A stretch of DNA of 37,850 bases from the NCBI RefSeq assembly GCF_026586675.1, contig NZ_JAODIX010000028.1:29021-66870 (forward strand). Reading direction: 5' to 3'. The notes below the pieces were generated by a model. It searched no databases and had not been told where the DNA came from. It was given only the letters and a program-made list of their open reading frames with translations. Origin of the DNA: Halorubrum yunnanense (GTDB taxonomy: Archaea > Halobacteriota > Halobacteria > Halobacteriales > Haloferacaceae). Positions 31,092 through 37,850 of this stretch are shown one piece after another. The translations under genes were made by a program, and so were the position numbers. Numbering within the stretch: the first letter of the stretch is position 1; every line of letters begins with the position of its first letter.

Positions 31092-32722
31092 GCGAACACC
31101 TCCGTGAGGAACGGACCGAACCACTCGGCCAGCGCGAACCCGGCGAAGCCGAGCGCGACCGTGACGAGCGCCGTGACGAGGAGCACCGCCAGCGACGCCG
31201 GCGGCACTCGATCGGGCACCAGCGACGGTCGCGGCGCGCCCTCGACGGGAGCGACGGGCGCGTCGCTGTCGTCGGGGGCATCGCCCTCGGGCGCGGCGTC
31301 GTCGTGCCCGCCGTCGGCGGCCACCCCGGCCGGGTCGTCACCGCGGCCGCCGGTCGCGTCGTCGCCGTGACCGTCCGGGAGCCCGACGCCGGCGAAGTAG
31401 AACCGCTCGATCAGCCGCGCGACGTACGACAGCGTGAACAGGGTGCTGACGAAGATCACGACGGCGATCCCGATCCCGGCCGGCCCGGCGCCGGCCATGC
31501 CGGACTCGACCGCGCCGAGGCCGATGTACCACTTCCCGAGGAACCCGACCGACGGCGGGATCCCGACCAGCCCCAGGCCGAGCAGGGCGATCGCCCCGGC
31601 CGTGAAGGGGGCCTCCCGCGCAGCGCTCGCGGCGTCTTCGATCCGACGGACGCCGTAGCCGAGCGCGAGGGTGCCGACCCCGAGGAACAGCCCGAACTTC
31701 AGCAGGCCGTGGCCGATCAGGTGGACGATCCCACCGAGCAGCGCGGTCTCGTTCGCCAACGCGACCGCGGCCCCGATCATCCCGAACTGGGCGACCGAGG
31801 AGTACGCGAACATCCGTTTGAGGTCGGACTGCATCGCCGCGAGCGCCGAGCCGGCGAGGATCGACGTCCCGGAGACGACGAGCATCGCCGTCGTGATCGC
31901 GTCGTTGGCGGCGAGGAAGTCGACGGTGAAGACGGTGTACGTCACCCGGATCAGCGCGTACGCGCTCGTCGTCGACACGAGCGCCGCCACGACCGCCGTG
32001 ACGGCGTCGGGCGCGCGCTGATAGGCGTCCGGCTGCCAGGTGTGGACCGGGAACAGGGCGATCTTCAGCGCGAGCCCGGCGACGATCAGCGCGTAGCTCG
32101 CCTGGATCAGCGGGTCGCCGTACCCCGCCTGCGCGAGGATCTGCTCGCGCATGTCGACCATGTTCAGCGTCCCCGTCGCGAGGAACGCGTAGCCGACGCC
32201 CACGAGGTACAGCGAGGCGCCCACCGTCCCGACCACGAGGTACTTCAGCGAGGCGTAGGCGCTCGCGCCCGAGCGGTCGGCCGCGATGAGCGCGTACGTC
32301 GTGATCCCGACGATCTCGAGGAAGACGAACATGTTGAACAGGTCGCCGGTGAGCGCCATCCCCGAGAGGCCGCCGACCAGCAGCAGGTACGCGCTGTAAA
32401 AGGGGTTCCCGCGGGGGCCGGCCACTCGCGAGAAGGCGAGTGTCGCCAGCGAGACGACCGCGATCAGCGCGAGCACCGCGGCCGACAGCTCGTCGGCCAC
32501 CAGCTCGATCCCGATCGGCGGCTGGTAGGTGCCGACCGCGTGGTCGAACCGCCCGCCGACGGCGACTTCGGTCGCGATCGCGGCCGCGATACCGACCACC
32601 GCGGTCGTCGCGACCGCGGCGATCGGCCAGCCGACGTCGTCGAACCACAGGCCCAGCGCGATCGGCAGCGTGGCCGCCACGATCGGGACGGCGATCGCCA
32701 GCGGGAGGAGCACGTCAGTCAT
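31088..32722 (-). CDS. mnhD: Mrp/Mnh Na+/H+ antiporter subunit D
   Basis: 544-residue NuoN/MnhD-like membrane subunit, the most canonical of the three. It has Glu136 in FNMFVFLEIVGITTYALIA, the lysine motif in ALKIALFPVHTWQPDAYQRAPDAV, then YSSVAQFGMIGAAVAL and GIPPSVGFLGKWYIGLGA. A shorter acidic loop (about 450-500) separates the last helix from the core. It overlaps mnhC by 8 bases and has a GGAGGTG site 7 bases before the ATG. Confidence 0.93.
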   Translation of the reverse strand: MTDVLLPLAIAVPIVAATLPIALGLWFDDVGWPIAAVATTAVVGIAAAIATEVAVGGRFDHAVGTYQPPIGIELVADELSAAVLALIAVVSLATLAFSRVAGPRGNPFYSAYLLLVGGLSGMALTGDLFNMFVFLEIVGITTYALIAADRSGASAYASLKYLVVGTVGASLYLVGVGYAFLATGTLNMVDMREQILAQAGYGDPLIQASYALIVAGLALKIALFPVHTWQPDAYQRAPDAVTAVVAALVSTTSAYALIRVTYTVFTVDFLAANDAITTAMLVVSGTSILAGSALAAMQSDLKRMFAYSSVAQFGMIGAAVALANETALLGGIVHLIGHGLLKFGLFLGVGTLALGYGVRRIEDAASAAREAPFTAGAIALLGLGLVGIPPSVGFLGKWYIGLGAVESGMAGAGPAGIGIAVVIFVSTLFTLSYVARLIERFYFAGVGLPDGHGDDATGGRGDDPAGVAADGGHDDAAPEGDAPDDSDAPVAPVEGAPRPSLVPDRVPPASLAVLLVTALVTVALGFAGFALAEWFGPFLTEVFA

Positions 32723-33215
32723 GGCTCACACCTCCCTCGGTCGCGGCATCGTCGCCCTCGGCCGTTGGACCGGCCGGGATCGACCCCTCGTCCCGCATCA
32801 ACTCGCGGAGGGTGTCGGTGCGGAGCGTCCCGTACTCGTCGTAGATGCGGATACAGAGCGCGAGCCCCACGGCGGTGAGACTCACGCCCACGACGATGGC
32901 GGTGAGTACGATCACGTGGGGGAGCGGGCTGACGAACGTCTCGGTCGCCGCTTCTCCGGAGGCGACGATCGGGATCGCGCCGCCCTCGACGTACGCCGAG
33001 GCGATGAACAGCAGGAAGATCGCCGTCTGGAACAGGTTGAGTCCGATGATCTTCTTCACGAGGTTGGGGTTCGCTATCATCATGTAGAGACCGACGCAGA
33101 GCAGCAGCGCGAACGCGACGTAGGCGTGCCGCGTGGCGAGGATGTCGAACGCTCCCGCCGAGGCGACGGCGGCGTCGACTCCCGCGGTCGCGACGACGGC
33201 GGCGAGACCCGTCAT
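32715..33215 (-). CDS. mnhC: Mrp/Mnh Na+/H+ antiporter subunit C (NuoK-like)
   Basis: 166-residue three-helix subunit homologous to NuoK. Helices are at about 29-48, 55-75 and 97-122 (HAYVAFALLLCVGLYMMIAN, LVKKIIGLNLFQTAIFLLFI and PHVIVLTAIVVGVSLTAVGLALCIRIYDEYG). The IIGLNLFQTA stretch is the usual family signature. An acidic C-terminal tail of about 40 residues is longer than bacterial MnhC. ATG at 33215 overlaps the mnhB stop by 4 bases. Confidence 0.93.
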   Translation of the reverse strand: MTGLAAVVATAGVDAAVASAGAFDILATRHAYVAFALLLCVGLYMMIANPNLVKKIIGLNLFQTAIFLLFIASAYVEGGAIPIVASGEAATETFVSPLPHVIVLTAIVVGVSLTAVGLALCIRIYDEYGTLRTDTLRELMRDEGSIPAGPTAEGDDAATEGGVSHD

Positions 33216-33901
33216 CGCTCACCCCCGTCGGCGGCCGCGGTGCGGTCCGACGTCTCCGGCGCGTCGAGGTCGCTCGCGGCGTCGTCCCCGGCGTCGTCGA
33301 CGGAGCCGGTGTCGCCGAACCCGCTCCCGTCCGAGTCGAAGCCCCTTGCGAGGAGGAAGAACAGGCCCATGAGCACGCCGCTCACGATGGCCGCGATGCC
33401 GAAGATCTCGACGCTCTCCAGGCCGTACTTCACCGGGACCGGGAGGAGGTCGTACTGGAGGAACGCGCCGCCGCGCGCCACCGGGATCAGCCCGATGCCG
33501 GCGAACGCCAGCGCGCCGCCGACCGCGAGCCCGACGACGACGGTGTTGGCGAGCCAGTCGCGCGTCGCCTCGATGCCGAACGCGAACGCGATCATGAACA
33601 CGACCGCGGCCATGATCGCCCCACCCTGAAACCCGCCGCCGGGCGAGCCGCTGCCGTGGAAGGTGATGAACAGGCCGTAGGTGAACGCGAACGGCGCCAC
33701 GATCTTCACCGTCGGCATGATCACCTGACTCTCCGTGTACGGGGTCCCCTGGCGCTGCTCGGAGTCGATCCGCCCGGACCTGGAGCGCGCCCGGTGGGCC
33801 GGGACGTCCGACTCGGCCTCCGCGGCCGATTCGGCGGCCTCGACGCCCGGTGCGTCGCTATCGCCACCACCCCCCTCGTCGTCGGGGCGAGCGTCGCTCA
33901 T
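33212..33901 (-). CDS. mnhB: Mrp/Mnh Na+/H+ antiporter subunit B
   Basis: 229-residue subunit with an acidic N-terminal extension of about 55 residues, then the MnhB domain: TESQVIMPTVKIVAPFAFTYGLFITFHGSGSPGGGFQGGAIMAAVVFMIAFAFG (about 56-109), whose GHxxPGGGFQGG-like motif (HGSGSPGGGFQGG) is diagnostic. Two more helices and an acidic tail follow. The ATG at 33901 overlaps the upstream stop and carries GGAGGTG five bases before it; the 16-base junction is identical to that in front of the gene starting at 31091. Confidence 0.93.
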   Translation of the reverse strand: MSDARPDDEGGGGDSDAPGVEAAESAAEAESDVPAHRARSRSGRIDSEQRQGTPYTESQVIMPTVKIVAPFAFTYGLFITFHGSGSPGGGFQGGAIMAAVVFMIAFAFGIEATRDWLANTVVVGLAVGGALAFAGIGLIPVARGGAFLQYDLLPVPVKYGLESVEIFGIAAIVSGVLMGLFFLLARGFDSDGSGFGDTGSVDDAGDDAASDLDAPETSDRTAAADGGER

Positions 33902-34476
33902 GCGAACACCTCCCGGTGGAGCACGATGAGGGCCGCGATCCCGCCGGCGAGGACGACGACCGCCTCGCCGAAGGTGTCGAATCCACGGAACGCCGCCAAC
34001 ACGGCCATCACCGTGTTTTCGACGCCCGTCTGGGCGTACGACTCGCTGAGGTACCACTGGCTCACGTCGGGGTTCGACCACACCGGGGCCTCGGGCGACC
34101 CGACCGCCGGGATGTCTCCCATCGTGAGCAGCAGCCCGCCGAACAGGACCCCGACCGCGCCGACGGCCGGGAGGTTCACCGACTCGAAGACGGCGTCGTG
34201 GTCGATCCGGGTCGTCTTCGCGAGGGTCAAGAGGAGGAGGACGGTGGTCACGCCCGCGGAGATCGCCGCCTCCGTCAGCGCGACGTCCGGCGCCCGGTAG
34301 AACGTGTACAGCGCGGCCATCCCGAGGCTGTACGCCCCGAAGACGATGACGGCCGCGAGCACGTCGCGCGCCAGCGCCGTCGCCAGCGCAGTCAACACGA
34401 CGAACGCGAGCAGGCTCGCCTCGATGGCGGTGACCTGGGCGACGACGGGCGCGGCGAGGGAGCTCGCTCCCGTCAT
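33898..34476 (-). CDS. DUF4040/MnhA-C-terminal-like subunit
   Basis: 192-residue membrane protein corresponding to the C-terminal part of bacterial MnhA/MrpA (DUF4040, MbhD/MbhE-like). Helices lie at about 17-35, 38-60, 66-84 and 102-117. LARDVLAAVIVFGAYSLGMAALYTFYRAPDVALTEAAISAGVTTVLLLLTLAKT is the DUF4040 core, with the conserved acids in APDVALTEA. The second part (FRGFDTFGEAVVVLAGGIAALIVL) matches MbhE. Its presence as a separate gene means MnhA is split in this operon. ATG at 34476 overlaps the mnhG stop by 4 bases. Confidence 0.9.
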   Translation of the reverse strand: MTGASSLAAPVVAQVTAIEASLLAFVVLTALATALARDVLAAVIVFGAYSLGMAALYTFYRAPDVALTEAAISAGVTTVLLLLTLAKTTRIDHDAVFESVNLPAVGAVGVLFGGLLLTMGDIPAVGSPEAPVWSNPDVSQWYLSESYAQTGVENTVMAVLAAFRGFDTFGEAVVVLAGGIAALIVLHREVFA

Positions 34477-34808
34477 CGCCGGTCATCCCCTTCGGTCCAC
34501 GGGACGATCCCTTCCTCGAAGGCGGCCCGGGCGATCGCGTGGGCCGCCGTCGGATTCGTCACGAAGATGAAAAACAGCAGGAGCACCGTCTTGAACCCGG
34601 CGCCCTCCCAGCCGACTGCGAGGGCGACGGCGGCGAGCCCGAAGCCGGCACCGAGCGTGTCGGCCTGGGAGGCGGTGTGGGCCCGCGAGTAGACGTCCGG
34701 GAGGCGGAGCACGCCCGTCATCGAGACGAACGAGAAGAACAGCCCGAGCAGGGTGAAAACGACGATCAGCCCCACCCGGAGCGTCCCGAGCGTTCCGGCG
34801 GCGTCCAT
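34473..34808 (-). CDS. mnhG: Mrp/Mnh Na+/H+ antiporter subunit G
   Basis: 111-residue three-helix subunit: LIVVFTLLGLFFSFVSMTGVLRLPDVYSRAHTASQADTLG carries the family motif GxxRxPDxYxRxHxxxxxxTLG, followed by helices GFGLAAVALAVG and TVLLLFFIFVTNPTAAHAIARAA. The ATG at 34808 overlaps the mnhF stop by one base (TGATG) and was preferred to the GTG codon immediately before it. Confidence 0.93.
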   Translation of the reverse strand: MDAAGTLGTLRVGLIVVFTLLGLFFSFVSMTGVLRLPDVYSRAHTASQADTLGAGFGLAAVALAVGWEGAGFKTVLLLFFIFVTNPTAAHAIARAAFEEGIVPWTEGDDRR

Positions 34809-35113
34809 CACAGCACACCACCCCGCTCGACGGTGAACTTCGAGATGGCGATCGCCATCAGGAAGTTCAACAGCGCGTACACCAGGGCGATGTCGAGGAA
34901 CGTCGGCTCCGAGAGCGCCGCGGCCAGGATCGCGAGGATGACGACGGTGTTCGTCCCGAGGACGTTCACCGCGAGCACCCGGTCCTGCATCGTCGGACCC
35001 CGCACCGCCCGGTACAGCATCCCGATCGCGAGCAGCGTGAAGCCGGCGGCCGCGAGGAGCAGGAAGTCCGCGACCGTGTAGCCGGCGGCGACCCCGGCGT
35101 CGACGAGCGTCAC
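34808..35113 (-). CDS. mnhF: Mrp/Mnh Na+/H+ antiporter subunit F
   Basis: 101-residue three-helix subunit with the MnhF signature LYRAVRGPTMQDRVLAVNVLGTNTVVILAIL (about 33-63, RxxxGPxxxDRxxAxN) and the final helix FLDIALVYALLNFLMAIAISKF. The GTG at 35113 forms a GTGA overlap with the mnhE stop and has a GGAGGTG site upstream. Confidence 0.93.
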   Translation of the reverse strand: MTLVDAGVAAGYTVADFLLLAAAGFTLLAIGMLYRAVRGPTMQDRVLAVNVLGTNTVVILAILAAALSEPTFLDIALVYALLNFLMAIAISKFTVERGGVL

Positions 35114-36342
35114 GCGTCGGTCACCTCCTCCTCGGCTCCACCGGCGGTATCGGTGGCCTCAGCGTCCTCCACGTCGGTCTCGCCGCCGTCCGCGGCGGCG
35201 ATGGGCAGCTCTTCGGTCGCGTCCGGGCCCTGGAGAACTGCGTGGTCGCCGCGCTCGCGGGGCGTCGGCAGCCGGGCCGCAGATCGGCCGTAGTAGACGA
35301 AGCGCGTCCACCGCTCCAGCCCGCCGTCGAACAGCCCCTCGCGGGCCCACGGGAGCAGCGAGTGGACGTAGAGGTCGCTGTCGCGGGCGCGGACCGTCAG
35401 GGTCCCCGGTGTCAGCGTGATCGAGTTCGCGAGCGTCATCAGCGGGAGCCCGCTGCCGACGATCACGCGCATCCGGTTCATCGACGGCTCGATCGGGAGT
35501 CGCGGGTCGAGTATCACGCGGGCGACCACCAGGTTCGCCACGAGGATCTCGTACAGCAGGACGGGGACGTAGATCGCGCCGCGGACCAGCCGCATGGGCG
35601 TCCGCGGGACCGCCGGGTCGGCGTCGAGGCTGATCCGCGAGAGGGTGATCGAGACGATGGCCGCGGTGGCGACGCCCGTGACCCAGTCGAACCAGTAGAG
35701 CGGGTCGCCGAGCACGAAGTAGAAGGCGAGCGAGAGCCCGAACATCGCCGCGAACCGCACGCCCGTCGCCTCGCTCCGGAGGCGCTCCGGCCGGGTCGGC
35801 CGACCGACCGGGGCCGTCCGGACGGTGAGCGAGGTGTTCGAGAGCGCGAACTCCAGCGGCTGGAGCAGGGTCGTGTTGCCGACCGGGGTGTACTCGGGGT
35901 CAAGCAGGACCGTGTCGGCGTCGTGCTCCTCAGCGTACTCCGCGAGCACGTCGACGTAGTCGTCCGGGCCGAACAGGTACTCGTCGGCGCCGATAAGCGC
36001 CGAGACGACCGCCACGTCGTCGCCGGCGTCGCCGTCGGCGTCGTCGAGGTCGGCCTCCGCCCACGCGACCACCCGCTCGAGGACGCGCTGGGCCTCGGCG
36101 GTGCGGTCGTCGGAGCCCGGGTCGCCGTCGCGCCACGAGGCGATCTCGACGAAGTGGAGCGCGGAGAACTCGCCGTCGGTCGCGGCCTCGACGACGTGCG
36201 CGACCGTCGCGCGGAGGGTCGGCGACGGCTCGACCGGGACGACGACCGTCGGTCGGGTCTCCGACCCGGCGTCGACCGCGTCGCCAGCGCTGTCGGCGTC
36301 GACCGCATCGTCCGTGACGCTCTCAGCGGCGTCGTCAGTCAC
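35110..36342 (-). CDS. mnhE: Mrp/Mnh antiporter subunit E with universal-stress-protein-like N-terminal domain
   Basis: 410-residue first gene of the operon. Residues about 25-185 look like a soluble alpha/beta domain of the universal stress protein type (TVVVPVEPSPTLRATVAHVVEAATDGEFSALHFVEI ... VLAEYAEEHDADTVLLDPEYTP). The MnhE domain proper follows (about 195-345): FAAMFGLSLAFYFVLGDPLYW, RLVRGAIYVPVLLYEILVANLVVARVILDP, GLPLMTLANSITLTPGTLTVRARDSDLYVHSL. An acidic tail closes the protein. Bacterial MnhE has about 160 residues. The GTG at 36342 was chosen over an earlier GTG at 36351 because GGAGGTG (36349-36355) lies six bases upstream. A promoter is likely at about 36390-36440 (A/T-rich CAAAACAGTTTGTATC). 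Confidence 0.9.
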   Translation of the reverse strand: MTDDAAESVTDDAVDADSAGDAVDAGSETRPTVVVPVEPSPTLRATVAHVVEAATDGEFSALHFVEIASWRDGDPGSDDRTAEAQRVLERVVAWAEADLDDADGDAGDDVAVVSALIGADEYLFGPDDYVDVLAEYAEEHDADTVLLDPEYTPVGNTTLLQPLEFALSNTSLTVRTAPVGRPTRPERLRSEATGVRFAAMFGLSLAFYFVLGDPLYWFDWVTGVATAAIVSITLSRISLDADPAVPRTPMRLVRGAIYVPVLLYEILVANLVVARVILDPRLPIEPSMNRMRVIVGSGLPLMTLANSITLTPGTLTVRARDSDLYVHSLLPWAREGLFDGGLERWTRFVYYGRSAARLPTPRERGDHAVLQGPDATEELPIAAADGGETDVEDAEATDTAGGAEEEVTDA

Positions 36343-36498
36343 CCACCACACCTCCGACGGGTCCGGGGTCCACCGTCTCTGTGCACATGGGTATCACTAC
36401 CGGGATCGTTTTCCTACCGCCTCAAAACAGTTTGTATCCCGGTCGATGGGGACGGAACGGCGGCGGCTGTATCCCTCTCTCGTCGCGATCGAGGACCG

Positions 36499-37674
36499 CT
36501 ACGCCCCGTCGCCTCGCCCGAGGGCGACCGTGAGCCGGTCGGCGATCCGCCCGGCGACCCGGTCCTTCGGGCCGGCCGCCTCCTCGGGCTCCGTTCCCTC
36601 GTCGCCGACGAGGAGGACGCGCGTCTCGTCGCCGCCCATGACGCTCGCGTCGTTGGCGACGACGAACGCGAGGTCGACGCGGTCGCGGATCCGCTCGGCC
36701 TCCGCGACCATCGTGTCGTCGTCGCCCGACGTCTCGGCTTTGAACCCGACGATCGGCAGGTCCGGGTACGCGTCCCGCACCGAGTCGATGAGCTTCGGGG
36801 TGGGCCGGAGGTCCACGGAGAGCGGCGACCCCGACCGGATCTTCTCGTCGACCGCGTCGGCGGTGAAGTCGGAGATGGCGGCCGCCGAGACCAGCGCGTC
36901 CGCCGTGGCCGCGGCCCGGCGGCACGCCGCCATCATCTCGTCGGCGGTCTCGACGGCGACGACGTCGGCGTAGGGGACGGCCGGGCCGTCTCGGACGAGC
37001 GTCACCTTCGCGCCGCGGACGTAGAGCGCGCGGGCGACCGCTCGGCCGGTCTTCCCCGACGCGCGGTTCGTCAGGATGCGGATCGGATCGATCCGCTCTT
37101 TCGTCGCGCCCGCGGTGACGACGACGTGGGCGCCAGACAGCGTCTGCGGTGTGGTCGCGCGGGCGACCTCGGTCACGATCTCGGCCTCCGCCGCGATCTT
37201 CGCCTTCCCCTCCTCGATCCGGGGCTCCGCGAACGTCACGCCCCACGCCTCCAGCCGGTCGAGCGCCTCCAGCACGCCCGGGTGGTCGTACATCGGCTCG
37301 TGCATGGCCGGCGCCATCACGACCGGGACGTCCGCGCCGAGCGCGGTCGTCGCGCAGGTCGTCACGGGCGTGTCGTCCACCGCGGCGGCGACCTTCCCCG
37401 CGGTGTTCGCGGTCGCGGGCGCGAGCAGGAGCGCGTCGGCCCACCCCTCGCGGCCGCAGAGCTCGACGTGTTCGACGTCGCCGGTTATCTCGGTGACGAC
37501 GGGCTCGTCGGTCGCGAAGTCGACCGCCCACGGGTGGACGATGTTCGTCGCCGCCGGGGACATGACGGCGCGCACGCTCGCGCCCTGCCGGCGCAGTTCG
37601 TGGGCGAGTTCGACGACCTTCACCGCCGCGATGCTCCCCGAGACGCCGAGCGCGACGTTGACCCCCTGTAGCAT
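36499..37674 (-). CDS. coaBC: CoaBC, phosphopantothenoylcysteine synthetase/decarboxylase, archaeal type
   Basis: 391-residue bifunctional enzyme for two coenzyme A steps: ligation of cysteine to 4'-phosphopantothenate, and FMN-dependent decarboxylation to phosphopantetheine. The CoaC half (1-175) has LGVSGSIAAVK, active-site His47 in VHPWAVDF, LAPATANTAGK and the substrate motif APAMHEPMY (121-129). Its flap reads EEGKAKIAAEAE, without the cysteine of bacterial CoaC, as is usual in archaea. The CoaB half (about 180-391) has VVVTAGATKERIDPIRILTNRASGKTG and AAISDFTADAVDEKI. GATATAAGCC at 37701-37710 fixes the ATG at 37674. Confidence 0.95.
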   Translation of the reverse strand: MLQGVNVALGVSGSIAAVKVVELAHELRRQGASVRAVMSPAATNIVHPWAVDFATDEPVVTEITGDVEHVELCGREGWADALLLAPATANTAGKVAAAVDDTPVTTCATTALGADVPVVMAPAMHEPMYDHPGVLEALDRLEAWGVTFAEPRIEEGKAKIAAEAEIVTEVARATTPQTLSGAHVVVTAGATKERIDPIRILTNRASGKTGRAVARALYVRGAKVTLVRDGPAVPYADVVAVETADEMMAACRRAAATADALVSAAAISDFTADAVDEKIRSGSPLSVDLRPTPKLIDSVRDAYPDLPIVGFKAETSGDDDTMVAEAERIRDRVDLAFVVANDASVMGGDETRVLLVGDEGTEPEEAAGPKDRVAGRIADRLTVALGRGDGA

Positions 37675-37758
37675 TACCGAGACCGTTCCGCCCCCGGCGG
37701 CTTATATCGTGCCGTTGCGGAACGAGATCGATACGGGAGTCTCGGCGATCCCTCTGGG

Positions 37759-37770
37759 GAGTTATTTATA
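37759..37770 (+). promoter_or_regulatory. Strong TATA promoter near right edge
   Basis: GTTATTTATAAG at 37759-37770 is one of the best TATA boxes in the window. Transcription would start near 37790 to 37796 going right. No ATG or GTG occurs in the expected leaderless position or before the window ends, so it probably serves an RNA gene or a message with a leader. Confidence 0.6.
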
Positions 37771-37789
37771 AGCAGAAGCTGCGGCGGCG

Positions 37790-37850
37790 CGCGCCTCCGA
37801 GCGGGCCACCGGCCCGCGAGGAGCATCGCGCGAGGGAGTCGCGGGGGGGG
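37790..37850 (+). ncRNA. Possible start of a structured RNA, cut by window edge
   Basis: After the strong TATA box the sequence is extremely GC-rich and contains a perfect hairpin GCGGGCC-ACC-GGCCCGC (37801-37817) followed by GAGGAGCATCGCGCGAGGGA and a run of eight G at the end. A stable RNA (for instance RNase P or SRP RNA) is possible, but too little is present to recognise one. Confidence 0.3.

Noticed and set aside
35242-37671. 809-codon plus-strand open frame
   Set aside because: Antisense shadow of mnhE and coaBC, Arg-rich, with no domain; caused by GC-rich codon positions.
37790-37850. Start of RNase P RNA
   Set aside because: A hairpin and GAGGGAGTC resemble parts of it, but the conserved core sequence cannot be shown in 60 bases; kept only as an unspecified RNA candidate.

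Overview
The window is chromosomal DNA from a haloarchaeon (class Halobacteria). It resembles Halorubrum or a close relative, but the genus is an inference from GC content and gene style only. The case for a haloarchaeon rests on very high GC with GC-rich third codon positions, strongly acidic predicted proteins, and archaeal gene families (aIF2-beta with a TRAM tail, Dph2/Dph6 diphthamide enzymes, long acidic FKBP, archaeal CoaBC, GfcR, Zn glucose dehydrogenase). Most single genes also have a TATA-like box about 27 bases before the start codon, as expected for leaderless mRNAs.

Layout. 1-3.5 kb: the end-truncated hisC, a tandem 29-bp repeat in its promoter region, hflX and an FAH-family hydrolase, all on the minus strand. 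3.6-7 kb: a metallo-beta-lactamase-fold hydrolase, an OsmC protein, four very small membrane proteins, the initiator tRNA-Met, and just downstream two facing tRNA-3'-end-like fragments followed by about 0.7 kb of apparently non-coding DNA. 7-13.6 kb: aIF2-beta, a zinc-finger microprotein, an Fe-S Rad3/DinG-type helicase, a HAD phosphatase, a LOG-like protein, Dph2 and a serine esterase. 13.7-15.5 kb: a same-strand trio of a YlbF-like protein, a MinD/ParA-like ATPase and a RecA/Rad55-like protein that has lost its Walker A; this is the best candidate here for an uncharacterised functional unit. 15.5-21.2 kb: a small membrane protein, long FKBP, CYTH protein, a MaoC hydratase divergent from a CitE-like lyase, glutamate dehydrogenase and Dph6.

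21.4-27 kb: two decayed IS200/IS605-type relics (about 21.4-21.75 and 26.5-27.03 kb) flank a haloarchaeal unknown protein, a monothiol glutaredoxin, the sugar regulator gfcR, glucose dehydrogenase, an NRDE protein, an HTH protein and a small membrane protein. gfcR overlaps the end of the glucose dehydrogenase gene. An A/T-rich inverted-repeat cluster sits directly upstream of the dehydrogenase promoter and is a plausible operator.

27.1-36.3 kb: one nine-gene minus-strand operon for an Mrp/Mnh-type multisubunit cation/proton antiporter (E-F-G-DUF4040-B-C-D-D-D in transcription order). Its genes overlap by 1-8 bases and most have strong GGAGGTG Shine-Dalgarno sites, unlike the leaderless genes around it. 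It has three antiporter-like membrane subunits and no full-length MnhA. MnhE carries a universal-stress-protein-like front half, and one D subunit carries an acidic, histidine-rich loop of about 200 residues. coaBC follows, and the window ends just after a strong plus-strand promoter leading into a GC-rich structured sequence with no start codon.
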